Source: HGM11501 sp045123995
Lineage (GTDB): Bacteria; Bacillota; Clostridia; CAKSNL01; HGM11501
DNA length: 64,000 nt
Assembly (NCBI GenBank): GCA_045123995.1
Contig: JBGVKY010000025.1
Span: 36,040-100,039, forward strand
Direction: 5' to 3'
Part shown: piece by piece, positions 1 through 7,984 of the stretch
Layout: each line of letters starts with the position of its first letter
Position numbering within the stretch: position 1 is the stretch's first letter
Translations under genes and position numbers: made by a program
The notes under the pieces: generated by a model
Database searches by the model: none
Seen by the model: only the letters and a program-made list of their open reading frames with translations
Told to the model about the DNA's origin: nothing

Positions 1-2286
1 ATGCCCTATTATTTAAGAGGGAAAACGGGCTTTACCACCCTTTATGGAGAAACTGAATTAAAAAACGGAATAAATGTGTATTTCATTCCGGATGAAAAGA
101 TAATAGCCACCAAAAACGGGACATACATAGAAACCTACAATGCATCGAGGGATTATATTTTCAATTTCCAGAAAAGAACCCATCTTCATATAGGAGAACT
201 TAAAGAGGATGTGGAATCTGACTATATTTCTTTGGCTGCTGAAAGCATGTCAACCGGAAAATCACTGAGTGACTTTTTTGAATTTGCTAAAGAAGCAGGG
301 AAGAATTTATCTCACGAAAAGAAAATATCTTTAAGATTTTATAATGACCTTGCGTATATTTATAACCTGGAGAAAAATGAGGAAAGTCTTCCCTATAAAG
401 CAGGAAGAGTAACAATTATTTTTACGGAGCTTTTGCGCTATGGTGCAGGTGAGAGGATTTTTGCTGCTTACTCCGAATTTATAAAACTATACAGGAGATT
501 TATAAAAGGGAAAAATATACCTATGCCGCCCGAAATCATAAAAAGACTGGCGGCAAACTACGACTTTTGTCCTCAGGATAAAAAGGACGAGCTTTACGAT
601 TTATTAACCCTTGATATTGATATATGCTTAAAGGAAGCGGAAAGTGAAATTCTCTTTTTGCATATAGACTCATTAAAAGGAAGCCCGGAGCTTTATAACA
701 AAGTTATCAGGCAGAAGATGACCCCCAGCAACCGTCTTATTAAAAAATATTTTACCTACCTTCTGGCAAGGAGAAAAACCATTCATTCCTTAATGGAATT
801 TTTGGAAAATCTTTGCCTTGAAATGCCTGAAATATCCCAAAATGAGCTTATTGGCGAAATGATTTTGGAAAGTGGCCATGAGCTTTACGACACGTCGGGC
901 GACAGGCTTGAAGCTGTGTGGTATTTGGACTCCAAATGCTCCTACCTCAAAGAAAAATATCCTTATAATAAGGAACTGTTTTCATCTATATATAGATATG
1001 CTCTTGAAAACTACATGAATTACCTGACAGTTTTAGACCTGGATTGTCAAAGAATAGATAAGTTTCCGCTGACAGATGCGGAAAGCATAAATGACCAATG
1101 TACCTTAAAGCATAAGATTATACTTGCGGCCAAGGAAATTCTGGCACTGACCAATGATGTGGCTCTTTCCTTTGTTCATTATGATGCTTTTGGATTTGAA
1201 AATATTCCCGGGAATTTATCAGACGATGAAGAAGAGGCAAAAATAGCGGAAGAGGAGCTTAAAAAACTGGTGTTATCCTGTCTTAAGGAGAAAAAGGATG
1301 CACCAAGATTTATTCAGTATATAATACTTTTCTATGTGTTTGAGACCAAAAATTCAAGAGTACAGCATGATTTTGACGGGATTTTTGAATATATAGAAAA
1401 AGAACTTAAAATTCCCGCTCTGGATTTCATGAAGTGGTATCTTTCTTCAAAACTTTTTGTTCTGCCTGTGGTAAAAAACGGCAAAAAAGTAAGAGAAAGT
1501 ATTGGTGTAAGAGCAGATTTAACCTTGCTCACCGCTTTCTATGAATCCGTAAGAAAGTATTTTCTCAGAAACAGAGACCTTTTAAAGGGCGACAGAAATA
1601 TGAAGATACTTAAAAAGGAAATGGAAAAATCCTCTTTGATGCATCAGGACTACAGGGATCTTACCTTGGAGTTCCGCAAGGTTCTTTCCAATATGAAAAG
1701 GGAAAATTATTCCGCTGTAAGACGGCTTACAGATAAGGTGATTTCGGCTAAAAACTTTAAGTTTTCTTTAATGGTATCCTGCCTTTTAATAGTAATTGTC
1801 GGAGGATTTGTTTTAGGGAAGGTTGCCTACGATAAATTTTACGGGAATTCAGAGGAGAAAATTAAAAGAGAAGGTCAGATTGTCGGGACAAACAGAGTGG
1901 GATGGTCTTCATACATTCTCAAAAAAGACGGCACATATCTTCCTTTGACGCTTTTGCTTGATGGGGAAGATACAGGATATGAAATGTCTTTTGAAAGTGA
2001 CCAAGCAATCACATTAAAAGTTTCCAATGATGGCGGAATGGTGGTAGACGGCATCAGCATAAGCTCGGCACACACAGAAGAAAGTGTAGGATTTTTAGTT
2101 TATGTAACAGATGCCGGTGGAGAAAAGCATCTTATCGGCATTACCGATTATGACATTGAAAGCGGGGCATCGTTATATACTCTCCCTGAAAGCATGTGTA
2201 TAAGGGAAATTATAATTGAACCTAAGGACAGAAACGATAAGGGTAAAATCGTATTAAAAGAAGTAAATGCTTATATCATAAAATAA
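1..2286 (+). CDS. Large membrane-anchored protein of unknown function (probably 5'-truncated by the window edge)
   Basis: Open frame of 761 codons starting exactly at base 1, so the true start probably lies upstream; no ribosome binding site can be seen. Residues 1-580 are hydrophilic, probably helical and repeat-like, without a motif I recognise. A single membrane segment lies at about residues 589-608 (SLMVSCLLIVIVGGFVLG), followed by a roughly 150-residue, beta-rich C-terminal domain. The topology suggests a large cytoplasmic part and a small external domain. It resembles the big DUF5717-like membrane proteins of Clostridia, but that is a weak impression. It ends in a strong bidirectional terminator. 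The coding status is certain; the function is unknown. Confidence 0.75.
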   Translation: MPYYLRGKTGFTTLYGETELKNGINVYFIPDEKIIATKNGTYIETYNASRDYIFNFQKRTHLHIGELKEDVESDYISLAAESMSTGKSLSDFFEFAKEAGKNLSHEKKISLRFYNDLAYIYNLEKNEESLPYKAGRVTIIFTELLRYGAGERIFAAYSEFIKLYRRFIKGKNIPMPPEIIKRLAANYDFCPQDKKDELYDLLTLDIDICLKEAESEILFLHIDSLKGSPELYNKVIRQKMTPSNRLIKKYFTYLLARRKTIHSLMEFLENLCLEMPEISQNELIGEMILESGHELYDTSGDRLEAVWYLDSKCSYLKEKYPYNKELFSSIYRYALENYMNYLTVLDLDCQRIDKFPLTDAESINDQCTLKHKIILAAKEILALTNDVALSFVHYDAFGFENIPGNLSDDEEEAKIAEEELKKLVLSCLKEKKDAPRFIQYIILFYVFETKNSRVQHDFDGIFEYIEKELKIPALDFMKWYLSSKLFVLPVVKNGKKVRESIGVRADLTLLTAFYESVRKYFLRNRDLLKGDRNMKILKKEMEKSSLMHQDYRDLTLEFRKVLSNMKRENYSAVRRLTDKVISAKNFKFSLMVSCLLIVIVGGFVLGKVAYDKFYGNSEEKIKREGQIVGTNRVGWSSYILKKDGTYLPLTLLLDGEDTGYEMSFESDQAITLKVSNDGGMVVDGISISSAHTEESVGFLVYVTDAGGEKHLIGITDYDIESGASLYTLPESMCIREIIIEPKDRNDKGKIVLKEVNAYIIK

Positions 2287-2317
2287 AGCTGTTGACCTTT
2301 GGTCAACAGCTTTATTT
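2285..2317. terminator. Bidirectional intrinsic terminator
   Basis: Perfect 13-bp stem (AAAGCTGTTGACC / GGTCAACAGCTTT) around a TTT loop, with A/T tracts on both sides. It sits between the convergent ends of the first gene and the yjdF-like gene. Confidence 0.9.
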
Positions 2318-2988
2318 TATTTGCTTGCTTCTTTTTTTCTGAGTTTAATTCTTAAAAAGCCCAGAACGGCAACTGTGAGAGCACTTGCCGTATCCAAAAT
2401 TAAATCATTCATGGTATCGATAAGCCCCGCATCATAGCACCAGGTATCAGAATAAAGAGTGGTTACTCCATAAGGAGGACGGAACTTTTGCATATTCATG
2501 GAAAAAATTCTGTCGCATCCGTATTCAAAGATTTCCCAGATGGCTCCGCAGGCAACCGCAAAGAAAAAGGCGAACGCTGCGATAAAAAGAGGACTTAAAT
2601 GAAGATTTACTTTTTCTGCTTCGTTCATGGCATAAACCAGCATAAAGCCGATTACCGCCAGGATTACTCCTGAAAGGGAGTGAAGCATACTGTCCCACCA
2701 GAAAATCTTGTCATAAAAGCTGTTTATTTCTCCTAAGAGTTCGGAGGCGAAGATAAAAAGAACAATGGCAATTTTCATTCCGCTTGAAAAGCGCAGTCTT
2801 TTTTTGGAAATGCTTTCAACCGCCCGGGGAACAAAGGTGAGAACAAGTCCTAAAAGAGCGGTAAAGGCATTTATTATGTTTGATAAGTCTTTTTGTATGA
2901 TGGCTAATATAATTGTTTCTGCAAAGGCTAAAACAAATAAAATTCTGACAATGAAATTTATTCTTTGGTCAAGGGTTTGTTTTTTCAT
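2317..2988 (-). CDS. YjdF/DUF2238-family integral membrane protein
   Basis: 223-residue polytopic membrane protein with five or six hydrophobic segments. The family signature is visible as WWDSMLHSLSG in mid-protein followed by GAIWEIFEYGCDR, with conserved acidic and histidine residues inside membrane helices. The function of the family is unknown. I start at the ATG at 2988 because AGGTGA precedes it at proper spacing; a start 30 bases further upstream would run into yifB. It lies 4 bp after the yifB stop, so it is the third gene of the coaX-yifB-yjdF operon and is probably translationally coupled. Confidence 0.8.
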   Translation of the reverse strand: MKKQTLDQRINFIVRILFVLAFAETIILAIIQKDLSNIINAFTALLGLVLTFVPRAVESISKKRLRFSSGMKIAIVLFIFASELLGEINSFYDKIFWWDSMLHSLSGVILAVIGFMLVYAMNEAEKVNLHLSPLFIAAFAFFFAVACGAIWEIFEYGCDRIFSMNMQKFRPPYGVTTLYSDTWCYDAGLIDTMNDLILDTASALTVAVLGFLRIKLRKKEASK

Positions 2989-2992
2989 AATA

Positions 2993-4525
2993 TCACCTGT
3001 TCCAGAATTTGTTTTCAAGCCGTCTGTAAGAGATGGCTTCGCTTAAATGGGTTATATTTATGTTCTTTGAGCCGTCTAAGTCTGCTATGGTGCGGGTTAC
3101 GGTCATTAAGGAATTATATCCTCGCATACTTAAGCCTAAAACCTTGAAAGCGTTTTCGAGAAGGGCTTTGCAGTCAGAATCCAGAGGACAGTATTTTTTG
3201 AAATCGTCTTCGGTTTTCATATCGGAATTTAATAAAGTTTCGCTGCCAAATCTTTCTTTCTGCATTAAACGGGCCCTCATAACCCTTTTTTTGATATCGG
3301 CGCTGGACTCTCCTTTTTGCTCGCTTAAAGTAGCATAGGAAAGGCTTGATGCTTCTACCTGAATGTCAATTCTGTCCAAAAGAGGACCGCTGAGCCTTGA
3401 AAGATACTTGTTTATGGCATTCTGAGAGCAGGTGCATCTTCTTCTTAAATCACCGTGGTAGCCGCAGGGACAGGGATTAGCGGCGAGAACCAGCATTATT
3501 TTGCAGGGGTATGTATTGTTGGAGTTAGCCCTTGCGATGGTAACCTTCTTGTCCTCTAAGGGCTGACGCATTCCCTCCATGGCTTTTGGAGGGAATTCTA
3601 AAAATTCGTCAAGAAATAAAACTCCGTTGTGAGCTAAAACCAGCTCTCCCGGTTTTGAATCGCTTCCGCCACCAATTAAGCCGGGAATGGAAATGTTGTG
3701 ATGGGGAGAACGGAAAGGTCTTGTTGCAACCAGAGGAGTCTTTTCATCAAGAATTCCTGCAACGCTATGTATCTGCGTGGTTTCAATAGCTTCCGTTATT
3801 GTCATATCCGGAAGAATTGTGGGAAGTCTTTTGGCAATCATGGATTTACCTGAACCGGGGGAGCCCATGATAAGCACATTATGACCGCCTGCTGCTGCAA
3901 TTTCCAATGCTCTTTTTAAAAGAGGCTGGCCCTTGACATCTGAAAAGTCCACATCATAGACCATGTTTGATTCTAAAAGGTTTTCTCTGTCGCTTACGGT
4001 TTTTTCTATGGTTTTTTTGCCCGTCAAAAATTCAAATACTTCGAAAAGTGTTTCTGCACCGTAGACATTTACTCCCTGGGCTACCGATGCTTCTACGGCG
4101 TTTTCCTTGGGAACAATTATGTTTTTTATGCCGTTTTTAGAGGCCCCCAGAGCCAGGGACAAAATTCCGTTTATTTTTTTAAGCTCTCCTGCTAAAGAAA
4201 GTTCGCCAAACAAGGCAAAGCCCGAAATGGCAGATGCATCTATTTTTTTGTCGGCGGAAAGAACGGAAAGAGCAATAGCCAAATCGTAGCCGCTGCCTTC
4301 CTTTTTTATATCTGCAGGAGCCAGATTTACTATTATTTTCTGGGGAGGCAGATTAAATCCGCTGTTTCGGAGGGCTGCCTTAACTCTCTCCTTTGCCTCT
4401 TTAACGGCGGCATCGGGCAATCCCACAATATCAAAAGCGGGAAGTCTGGGAGATAGGTCTGCCTCCACTGTAACGGTGTACGCCTCAATGCCGACCAGAG
4501 CGGAACTAAACGCCTTAGAAATCAT
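2993..4525 (-). CDS. yifB: YifB/ComM-family Mg-chelatase-like AAA+ ATPase
   Basis: 510 residues, the usual length for the family. The N-terminal part (about 1-170) is the ChlI/Lon-protease-like domain. The AAA+ module follows, with Walker A GSPGSGKSM near residue 221 and a Walker B region LFLDEFLEF. A Cys cluster (NPCPCGY...CTCS) and the C-terminal Mg-chelatase domain come next. ComM in Haemophilus is a branch-migration helicase acting in natural transformation; in Firmicutes the role is less clear. The start overlaps the coaX stop by 4 bp, so the two are translationally coupled. Confidence 0.93.
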   Translation of the reverse strand: MISKAFSSALVGIEAYTVTVEADLSPRLPAFDIVGLPDAAVKEAKERVKAALRNSGFNLPPQKIIVNLAPADIKKEGSGYDLAIALSVLSADKKIDASAISGFALFGELSLAGELKKINGILSLALGASKNGIKNIIVPKENAVEASVAQGVNVYGAETLFEVFEFLTGKKTIEKTVSDRENLLESNMVYDVDFSDVKGQPLLKRALEIAAAGGHNVLIMGSPGSGKSMIAKRLPTILPDMTITEAIETTQIHSVAGILDEKTPLVATRPFRSPHHNISIPGLIGGGSDSKPGELVLAHNGVLFLDEFLEFPPKAMEGMRQPLEDKKVTIARANSNNTYPCKIMLVLAANPCPCGYHGDLRRRCTCSQNAINKYLSRLSGPLLDRIDIQVEASSLSYATLSEQKGESSADIKKRVMRARLMQKERFGSETLLNSDMKTEDDFKKYCPLDSDCKALLENAFKVLGLSMRGYNSLMTVTRTIADLDGSKNINITHLSEAISYRRLENKFWNR

Positions 4526-5301
4526 TGTTTTCCCTCCGTCAAATTCTTTAAGTAAATTGTGTAAAGTCCCGATAAAAGCAGGTTGGGATTATATATAATA
4601 TCCTTATTGCAATGGGGAACGATATATTTTGCATGACCGCCTGTTGCTATAACTTTAGCGTCGGTTTTCATTTCCGATAAGAAGCGGTCAATCATTCCGT
4701 CAATCATGGAAGCGGTACCGAAAACAATACCTGAACGCATACAGTCGGGAGTGTTTGTTCCGATAACCTGCTTGGGAGCTTCAAAGCTTATTTCCTGCAA
4801 AAGAGCTGCTTTTTTGGTAAGGGCATTAAGGGAAGTGGTTATACCTGGCAAAATTGCACAGCCGATAAAGCTGTTATTTTCGTCGCTGGCGGAAATTGTA
4901 GTAGCTGTTCCCATGTCGATTACAATAACGGGGCCTTTGTAAATGGATAAAGCCGCCACATTGTTTGCAACAATGTCGCTTCCTAGCTGAGAGGGATTGT
5001 CGGTTTTTATGTTGAGCCCTGTTTTAACACCGGGACCTAAAATTAAAGGCTTTTTCCCTATAAGCTTTTCCACTGCATGGGATAAAACTGCAGAAAGGGG
5101 AGGAACAACGCTGGAAATAATAGCTCCGTCGAAGACGTTTTTATCAACTCCGTGGAGGTTTAAAATACCCAGAATGTAAGTGGCATATTCATCTTCCAGG
5201 CGGTTATGGTTGGTTTCAAGACGAGAAATGAAAAGAATTTCCCCGTCCTTTATGGCACCTAAAACGATGTTGGAATTTCCTATATCAACTGCAAGTATCA
5301 T
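4522..5301 (-). CDS. coaX: Type III pantothenate kinase
   Basis: 259 residues. CoaX phosphorylates pantothenate, the first step of coenzyme A synthesis. Both nucleotide-binding motifs of the ASKHA fold are present: DIGNSNIVLGA at the N-terminus and IDMGTATTISA in the middle. GPGVKTGLNI, typical of the pantothenate-binding loop, is also seen. It is preceded by AAGGAAG and by a sigma-A type promoter. First gene of a three-gene minus-strand operon with yifB and the yjdF-like gene. Confidence 0.95.
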   Translation of the reverse strand: MILAVDIGNSNIVLGAIKDGEILFISRLETNHNRLEDEYATYILGILNLHGVDKNVFDGAIISSVVPPLSAVLSHAVEKLIGKKPLILGPGVKTGLNIKTDNPSQLGSDIVANNVAALSIYKGPVIVIDMGTATTISASDENNSFIGCAILPGITTSLNALTKKAALLQEISFEAPKQVIGTNTPDCMRSGIVFGTASMIDGMIDRFLSEMKTDAKVIATGGHAKYIVPHCNKDIIYNPNLLLSGLYTIYLKNLTEGKQ

Positions 5302-5332
5302 AAAAACACTTCCTTTTAATGGATATATAGGT

Positions 5333-5361
5333 AGTATATCACGAAAGAGTCATAAAATCAA
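5333..5361 (-). promoter_or_regulatory. Sigma-A promoter of the coaX operon
   Basis: On the minus strand TTGATT (5356-5361), a 17-bp spacer and TATACT (5333-5338), about 30 bp upstream of coaX. Confidence 0.7.
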
Positions 5362-5408
5362 GGAAGAAGTAGGAAAAAGGAATTTTTCAGGCAGGGGGTA
5401 AAAAAATC

Positions 5409-5436
5409 TTGACAAAGATGAAAAAACGTGTATAAT
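5409..5436 (+). promoter_or_regulatory. Sigma-A promoter of tRNA-Glu
   Basis: Consensus TTGACA (5409-5414), a 16-bp spacer and consensus TATAAT (5431-5436), with transcription expected a few bases before the mature tRNA 5' end. Confidence 0.85.
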
Positions 5437-5448
5437 ATAAAAGGTAAT

Positions 5449-5524
5449 GGCCTTATCGTCTAGTGGCCTAGGACGGAGCCCTCTCACGGCTCAAACCGGG
5501 GTTCGACTCCCCGTAAGGTCACCA
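5449..5524 (+). tRNA. tRNA-Glu (anticodon CTC)
   Basis: 76-nt cloverleaf. The acceptor stem GGCCTTA pairs with TAAGGTC. The anticodon stem GAGCC/GGCTC encloses loop CTCTCAC, giving anticodon CTC, which reads GAG. The T arm is CGGGGTTCGACTCCCCG, and the 3' CCA is encoded. The sequence closely follows bacterial tRNA-Glu. It stands alone, with its own consensus promoter and terminator. Confidence 0.96.
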
Positions 5525-5531
5525 AAAAAGT

Positions 5532-5560
5532 AAAAAGCACCCGAATGGGTGCTTTTTTTT
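5532..5560 (+). terminator. Terminator of tRNA-Glu
   Basis: Stem AAAAGCACCC / GGGTGCTTTT with loop GAAT, followed by eight T. Confidence 0.92.
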
Positions 5561-5659
5561 AGTCATCTTTTTATAGATATGCCATATATCCATTTTTAAC
5601 ATTATATGACATAATTTTATTAAAATAAATATATAATATATTTATTTTGGAGTGATAAT

Positions 5660-5860
5660 ATGTCTGTTAAAAGTGTATCTATAAGGATAGAGGAAGAAAT
5701 GCTTGAAAAAATCGCTTATGTTGCTGATTATGAAGGCAGGAGTGTAAACAGTCATGTTCTTGTTCTTATAAGAGAAAACATAAAAGCCTTTGAAGAAGCC
5801 CATGGAAAAATTGACGGAAACATTAAATCAGACTTAAATGTAAAACCTACAAGGAAATAA
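5660..5860 (+). CDS. Small ribbon-helix-helix (Arc/CopG-like) DNA-binding protein
   Basis: 66 residues preceded by TTGGAG. The N-terminal 50 residues fit the ribbon-helix-helix pattern: a short beta strand (KSVSIRI) followed by two helices (EEMLEKIAYVADYEG and SVNSHVLVLIRENIKAFEE). The C-terminus is polar. Such proteins bind DNA as dimers, and many are antitoxins, but no toxin gene is adjacent. The partner and target are unknown. It lies between the tRNA and radC with an AT-rich upstream region. Confidence 0.7.
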   Translation: MSVKSVSIRIEEEMLEKIAYVADYEGRSVNSHVLVLIRENIKAFEEAHGKIDGNIKSDLNVKPTRK

Positions 5861-5891
5861 CTCAAAAGTCTTGGGAAGGGGTTCTTATACC

Positions 5892-5920
5892 TTGAATTTT
5901 TTGCGGAATTATGGTAAAAT
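5892..5920 (+). promoter_or_regulatory. Sigma-A promoter of radC
   Basis: TTGAAT (5892-5897), 17-bp spacer, TAAAAT (5915-5920). Confidence 0.65.
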
Positions 5921-5951
5921 ATTTATAAAATATTACTAAGGAGTGACTTAT

Positions 5952-6641
5952 GTGACGGAATCCAATTCACATTCAAATCACAGAGAAAGAGTCAGAAAGA
6001 AATTTGCTGAATTCGGCTTCGATGGATTTTATGACCATGAAGTTTTGGAAATGATGCTTTTTTATGCCATTCCCAGATGCGATACAAATCCTATTGCACA
6101 TGCCCTTTTAGATGAGTTCGGGACTCTTGCCCAGGTACTGGATGCCGATGTGAACTCTCTTAAAAAGGTTGATGGAATAGGGGAAAGTGCGGCAGTTTAT
6201 TTGAGTGCTTTAGGTAAAATAGTAGGAAGATACAACCGCTCCCGGTGGGAGGATACGAAATCTGCATTTGCCAATGTTACTTCCGCAGGACTCTGGTGTG
6301 CAGACTACATAGGAAATGAAACTGAAGAGGTTTTTGCCTTAATCTGTCTTGATACACAAAAGCAGGTGAAAAAACAGGTTATTTTAGCAAGAGGAGTGGT
6401 GGATAAAGTTCACGTTGACGTGAGAAAAATTGCGCAGCATGTTGTAAGCGTCAATGCGAAATACATAGTTCTTTGCCACAACCACCCTTCGGGAATATTA
6501 CAGCCATCCTATGAAGATATTGAAATGACCGGAAAACTGATAGCGGCATTAAAACCTCTGGAAATAGAAATTATCGACCATTTTGTGGTTTCGGGCCGTG
6601 GCTTTACCAGCATGGCTGAACGGGGACTTTTGAAAAATTAA
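5952..6641 (+). CDS. radC: RadC/JAB-domain protein (DUF2466)
   Basis: 229 residues. An N-terminal helix-hairpin-helix-like region (VDGIGESAAVYLSAL) is followed by the C-terminal JAMM/MPN fold. The metal-binding signature is seen as HNHPSG followed by a downstream Asp (IEIIDHFVV). The name is historical; a role in DNA repair is not established. I take the GTG at 5952, since AAGGAG at 5938-5943 sits 8 nt before it; the in-frame GTG at 5943 overlaps that Shine-Dalgarno sequence. Confidence 0.9.
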   Translation: MTESNSHSNHRERVRKKFAEFGFDGFYDHEVLEMMLFYAIPRCDTNPIAHALLDEFGTLAQVLDADVNSLKKVDGIGESAAVYLSALGKIVGRYNRSRWEDTKSAFANVTSAGLWCADYIGNETEEVFALICLDTQKQVKKQVILARGVVDKVHVDVRKIAQHVVSVNAKYIVLCHNHPSGILQPSYEDIEMTGKLIAALKPLEIEIIDHFVVSGRGFTSMAERGLLKN

Positions 6642-6653
6642 GGCATTTTTAAG

Positions 6654-6692
6654 CCTCTCTTTTGCATATAAATTGCAAAGGGAGGTTTTTCT
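6654..6692 (+). promoter_or_regulatory. Hairpin overlapping the carboxypeptidase ribosome binding site
   Basis: Inverted repeat CCTCTCTTTTGCA ... TGCAAAGGGAGG with one bulge, followed by TTTTT. The 3' arm is the Shine-Dalgarno GGGAGG of the next gene, whose ATG is at 6693. It could act as a weak terminator for radC or mask the ribosome site. Confidence 0.45.
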
Positions 6693-7832
6693 ATGCTTAA
6701 AAAAGTATTGTCGCTTATTATACTTATGACTATAATGCTTCAAGGAACGGCGCTGTGCGAAGGGGAAGAAATAAATCTTTCCTGCAAGAGCGCTGTTTTA
6801 ATAGAAAAAAAGACAGGAAAAGTACTGTATGAAAAAAATCCCGATGAACCACTTCCCCCAGCAAGCATAACCAAGATAATGACGCTTTTGCTTATTATGG
6901 AAGATATAAATGAGGGCAAATTTACATTTGATGATGAGGTTACGGCATCAGAAAGAGCCAAATCCATGGGAGGCTCCACAATTTTTCTTGATACTGGCGA
7001 GGTTATGACGGTGTCTGATCTTGTAAAGGGGATAGCGGTGGCAAGTGCCAATGACGCCTGCGTTGCTATGGCTGAATTTATGGAGGGAAGCGTAGAGGCC
7101 TTTGTCGAAAGAATGAATAAAAGAGCAAAGGAACTTTCTATGGAGAGCACGGTGTTTAGGAACACAAATGGTCTTCCTGATCCTGAGCATAAATCCACAG
7201 CTTCTGATATAGCGAAAATGTCAAAAGCTCTGCTTAGTCATCCTGAAATACTTAGCTATACCACCATATGGACGGATTCCTTAAGAAATGGGGAGTTTCT
7301 TTTGGCAAACACCAATAAGCTCATTCGTTTTTACGATGGGGCTACGGGACTTAAAACGGGTTCTACCGATGAAGCTGGGTGCTGTATCAGCGCCAGTGCA
7401 AAAAGGGATAATCTGGAGCTTATAGCGGTGGTTTTGGGAGCCCCCACATCGAATGACCGCTTTTCCGATGCCAGGGCTTTGCTTGATTACGGTTTTTCCA
7501 AAGTAAGTTTGTTTGAAGATTCAAATCTTGAAGAGATAAAGGGAAAGGTAAAGGTGGTAAAAGGGAAAGAGGAAGAAGTTTCCCTTAAAATGGAAAGCGG
7601 CCTTTATTATCTTAAAAAAAGAGGGAATTCCGTGGATGAAGAAATCATTACCGAAATTCCGGAACAAATTGAAGCTCCTGTAATAAAAGGACAAAAAATA
7701 GGAAAAATATATGTAAAGACAGGGGGAGAGATTGTTTCGGAAAGCAATCTTATAGCAGCTCAGGATGTGGGAAAGATAGGTTTTTTCAAAATGTATAAAA
7801 ACATGTTAAAATATCTTCTGAGGCTTAAATAA
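6693..7832 (+). CDS. D-alanyl-D-alanine carboxypeptidase (peptidase family S11, DacF-like)
   Basis: 379 residues. A signal peptide covers about 1-22 (MLKKVLSLIILMTIMLQGTA). All three penicillin-binding active-site motifs are present: SxxK in PASITKIM, SxN in VASANDACV and KTG in GLKTGSTDEAG. The enzyme removes the terminal D-Ala of peptidoglycan stem peptides outside the membrane. A C-terminal beta domain (about 270-350) precedes a basic, amphipathic end (KMYKNMLKYLLRLK), as expected for the membrane anchor of S11 enzymes. In spore formers such a gene may be dacB or dacF; I cannot tell which from context. Confidence 0.92.
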   Translation: MLKKVLSLIILMTIMLQGTALCEGEEINLSCKSAVLIEKKTGKVLYEKNPDEPLPPASITKIMTLLLIMEDINEGKFTFDDEVTASERAKSMGGSTIFLDTGEVMTVSDLVKGIAVASANDACVAMAEFMEGSVEAFVERMNKRAKELSMESTVFRNTNGLPDPEHKSTASDIAKMSKALLSHPEILSYTTIWTDSLRNGEFLLANTNKLIRFYDGATGLKTGSTDEAGCCISASAKRDNLELIAVVLGAPTSNDRFSDARALLDYGFSKVSLFEDSNLEEIKGKVKVVKGKEEEVSLKMESGLYYLKKRGNSVDEEIITEIPEQIEAPVIKGQKIGKIYVKTGGEIVSESNLIAAQDVGKIGFFKMYKNMLKYLLRLK

Positions 7833-7858
7833 GTGGAAGTACGCTTCCACTTATTTCT
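7829..7858 (+). terminator. Intrinsic terminator after the carboxypeptidase
   Basis: Perfect stem AAGTGGAAG / CTTCCACTT, loop TACG, then a T-rich run. Confidence 0.82.
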
Positions 7859-7905
7859 ATTTATACATATTTACATATAATAATATATTGATATAAAATA
7901 ATCCC

Positions 7906-7934
7906 TTGAAAAACAAGGAATTTTGTGATAAAAT
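7906..7934 (+). promoter_or_regulatory. Sigma-A promoter of pepD
   Basis: TTGAAA (7906-7911), 17-bp spacer, TAAAAT (7929-7934). Confidence 0.65.
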
Positions 7935-7984
7935 TATAAATAAAACAAAGGACAAAGGGAAATATTAACCTAAAGGAGTTTTTT

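Noticed and set aside
5660..5860. Ribbon-helix-helix protein as the antitoxin of a toxin-antitoxin pair
   Set aside because: No toxin-like frame lies directly before or after it; radC has its own promoter.
5449..5860. tRNA-Glu as an integration site of a mobile element
   Set aside because: No integrase and no repeat of the tRNA 3' end is seen downstream, and the neighbours are housekeeping genes.
6740..7198. Long minus-strand reading frame across the carboxypeptidase gene
   Set aside because: It is antisense to a gene with all three active-site motifs, has no ribosome site and encodes low-complexity text.
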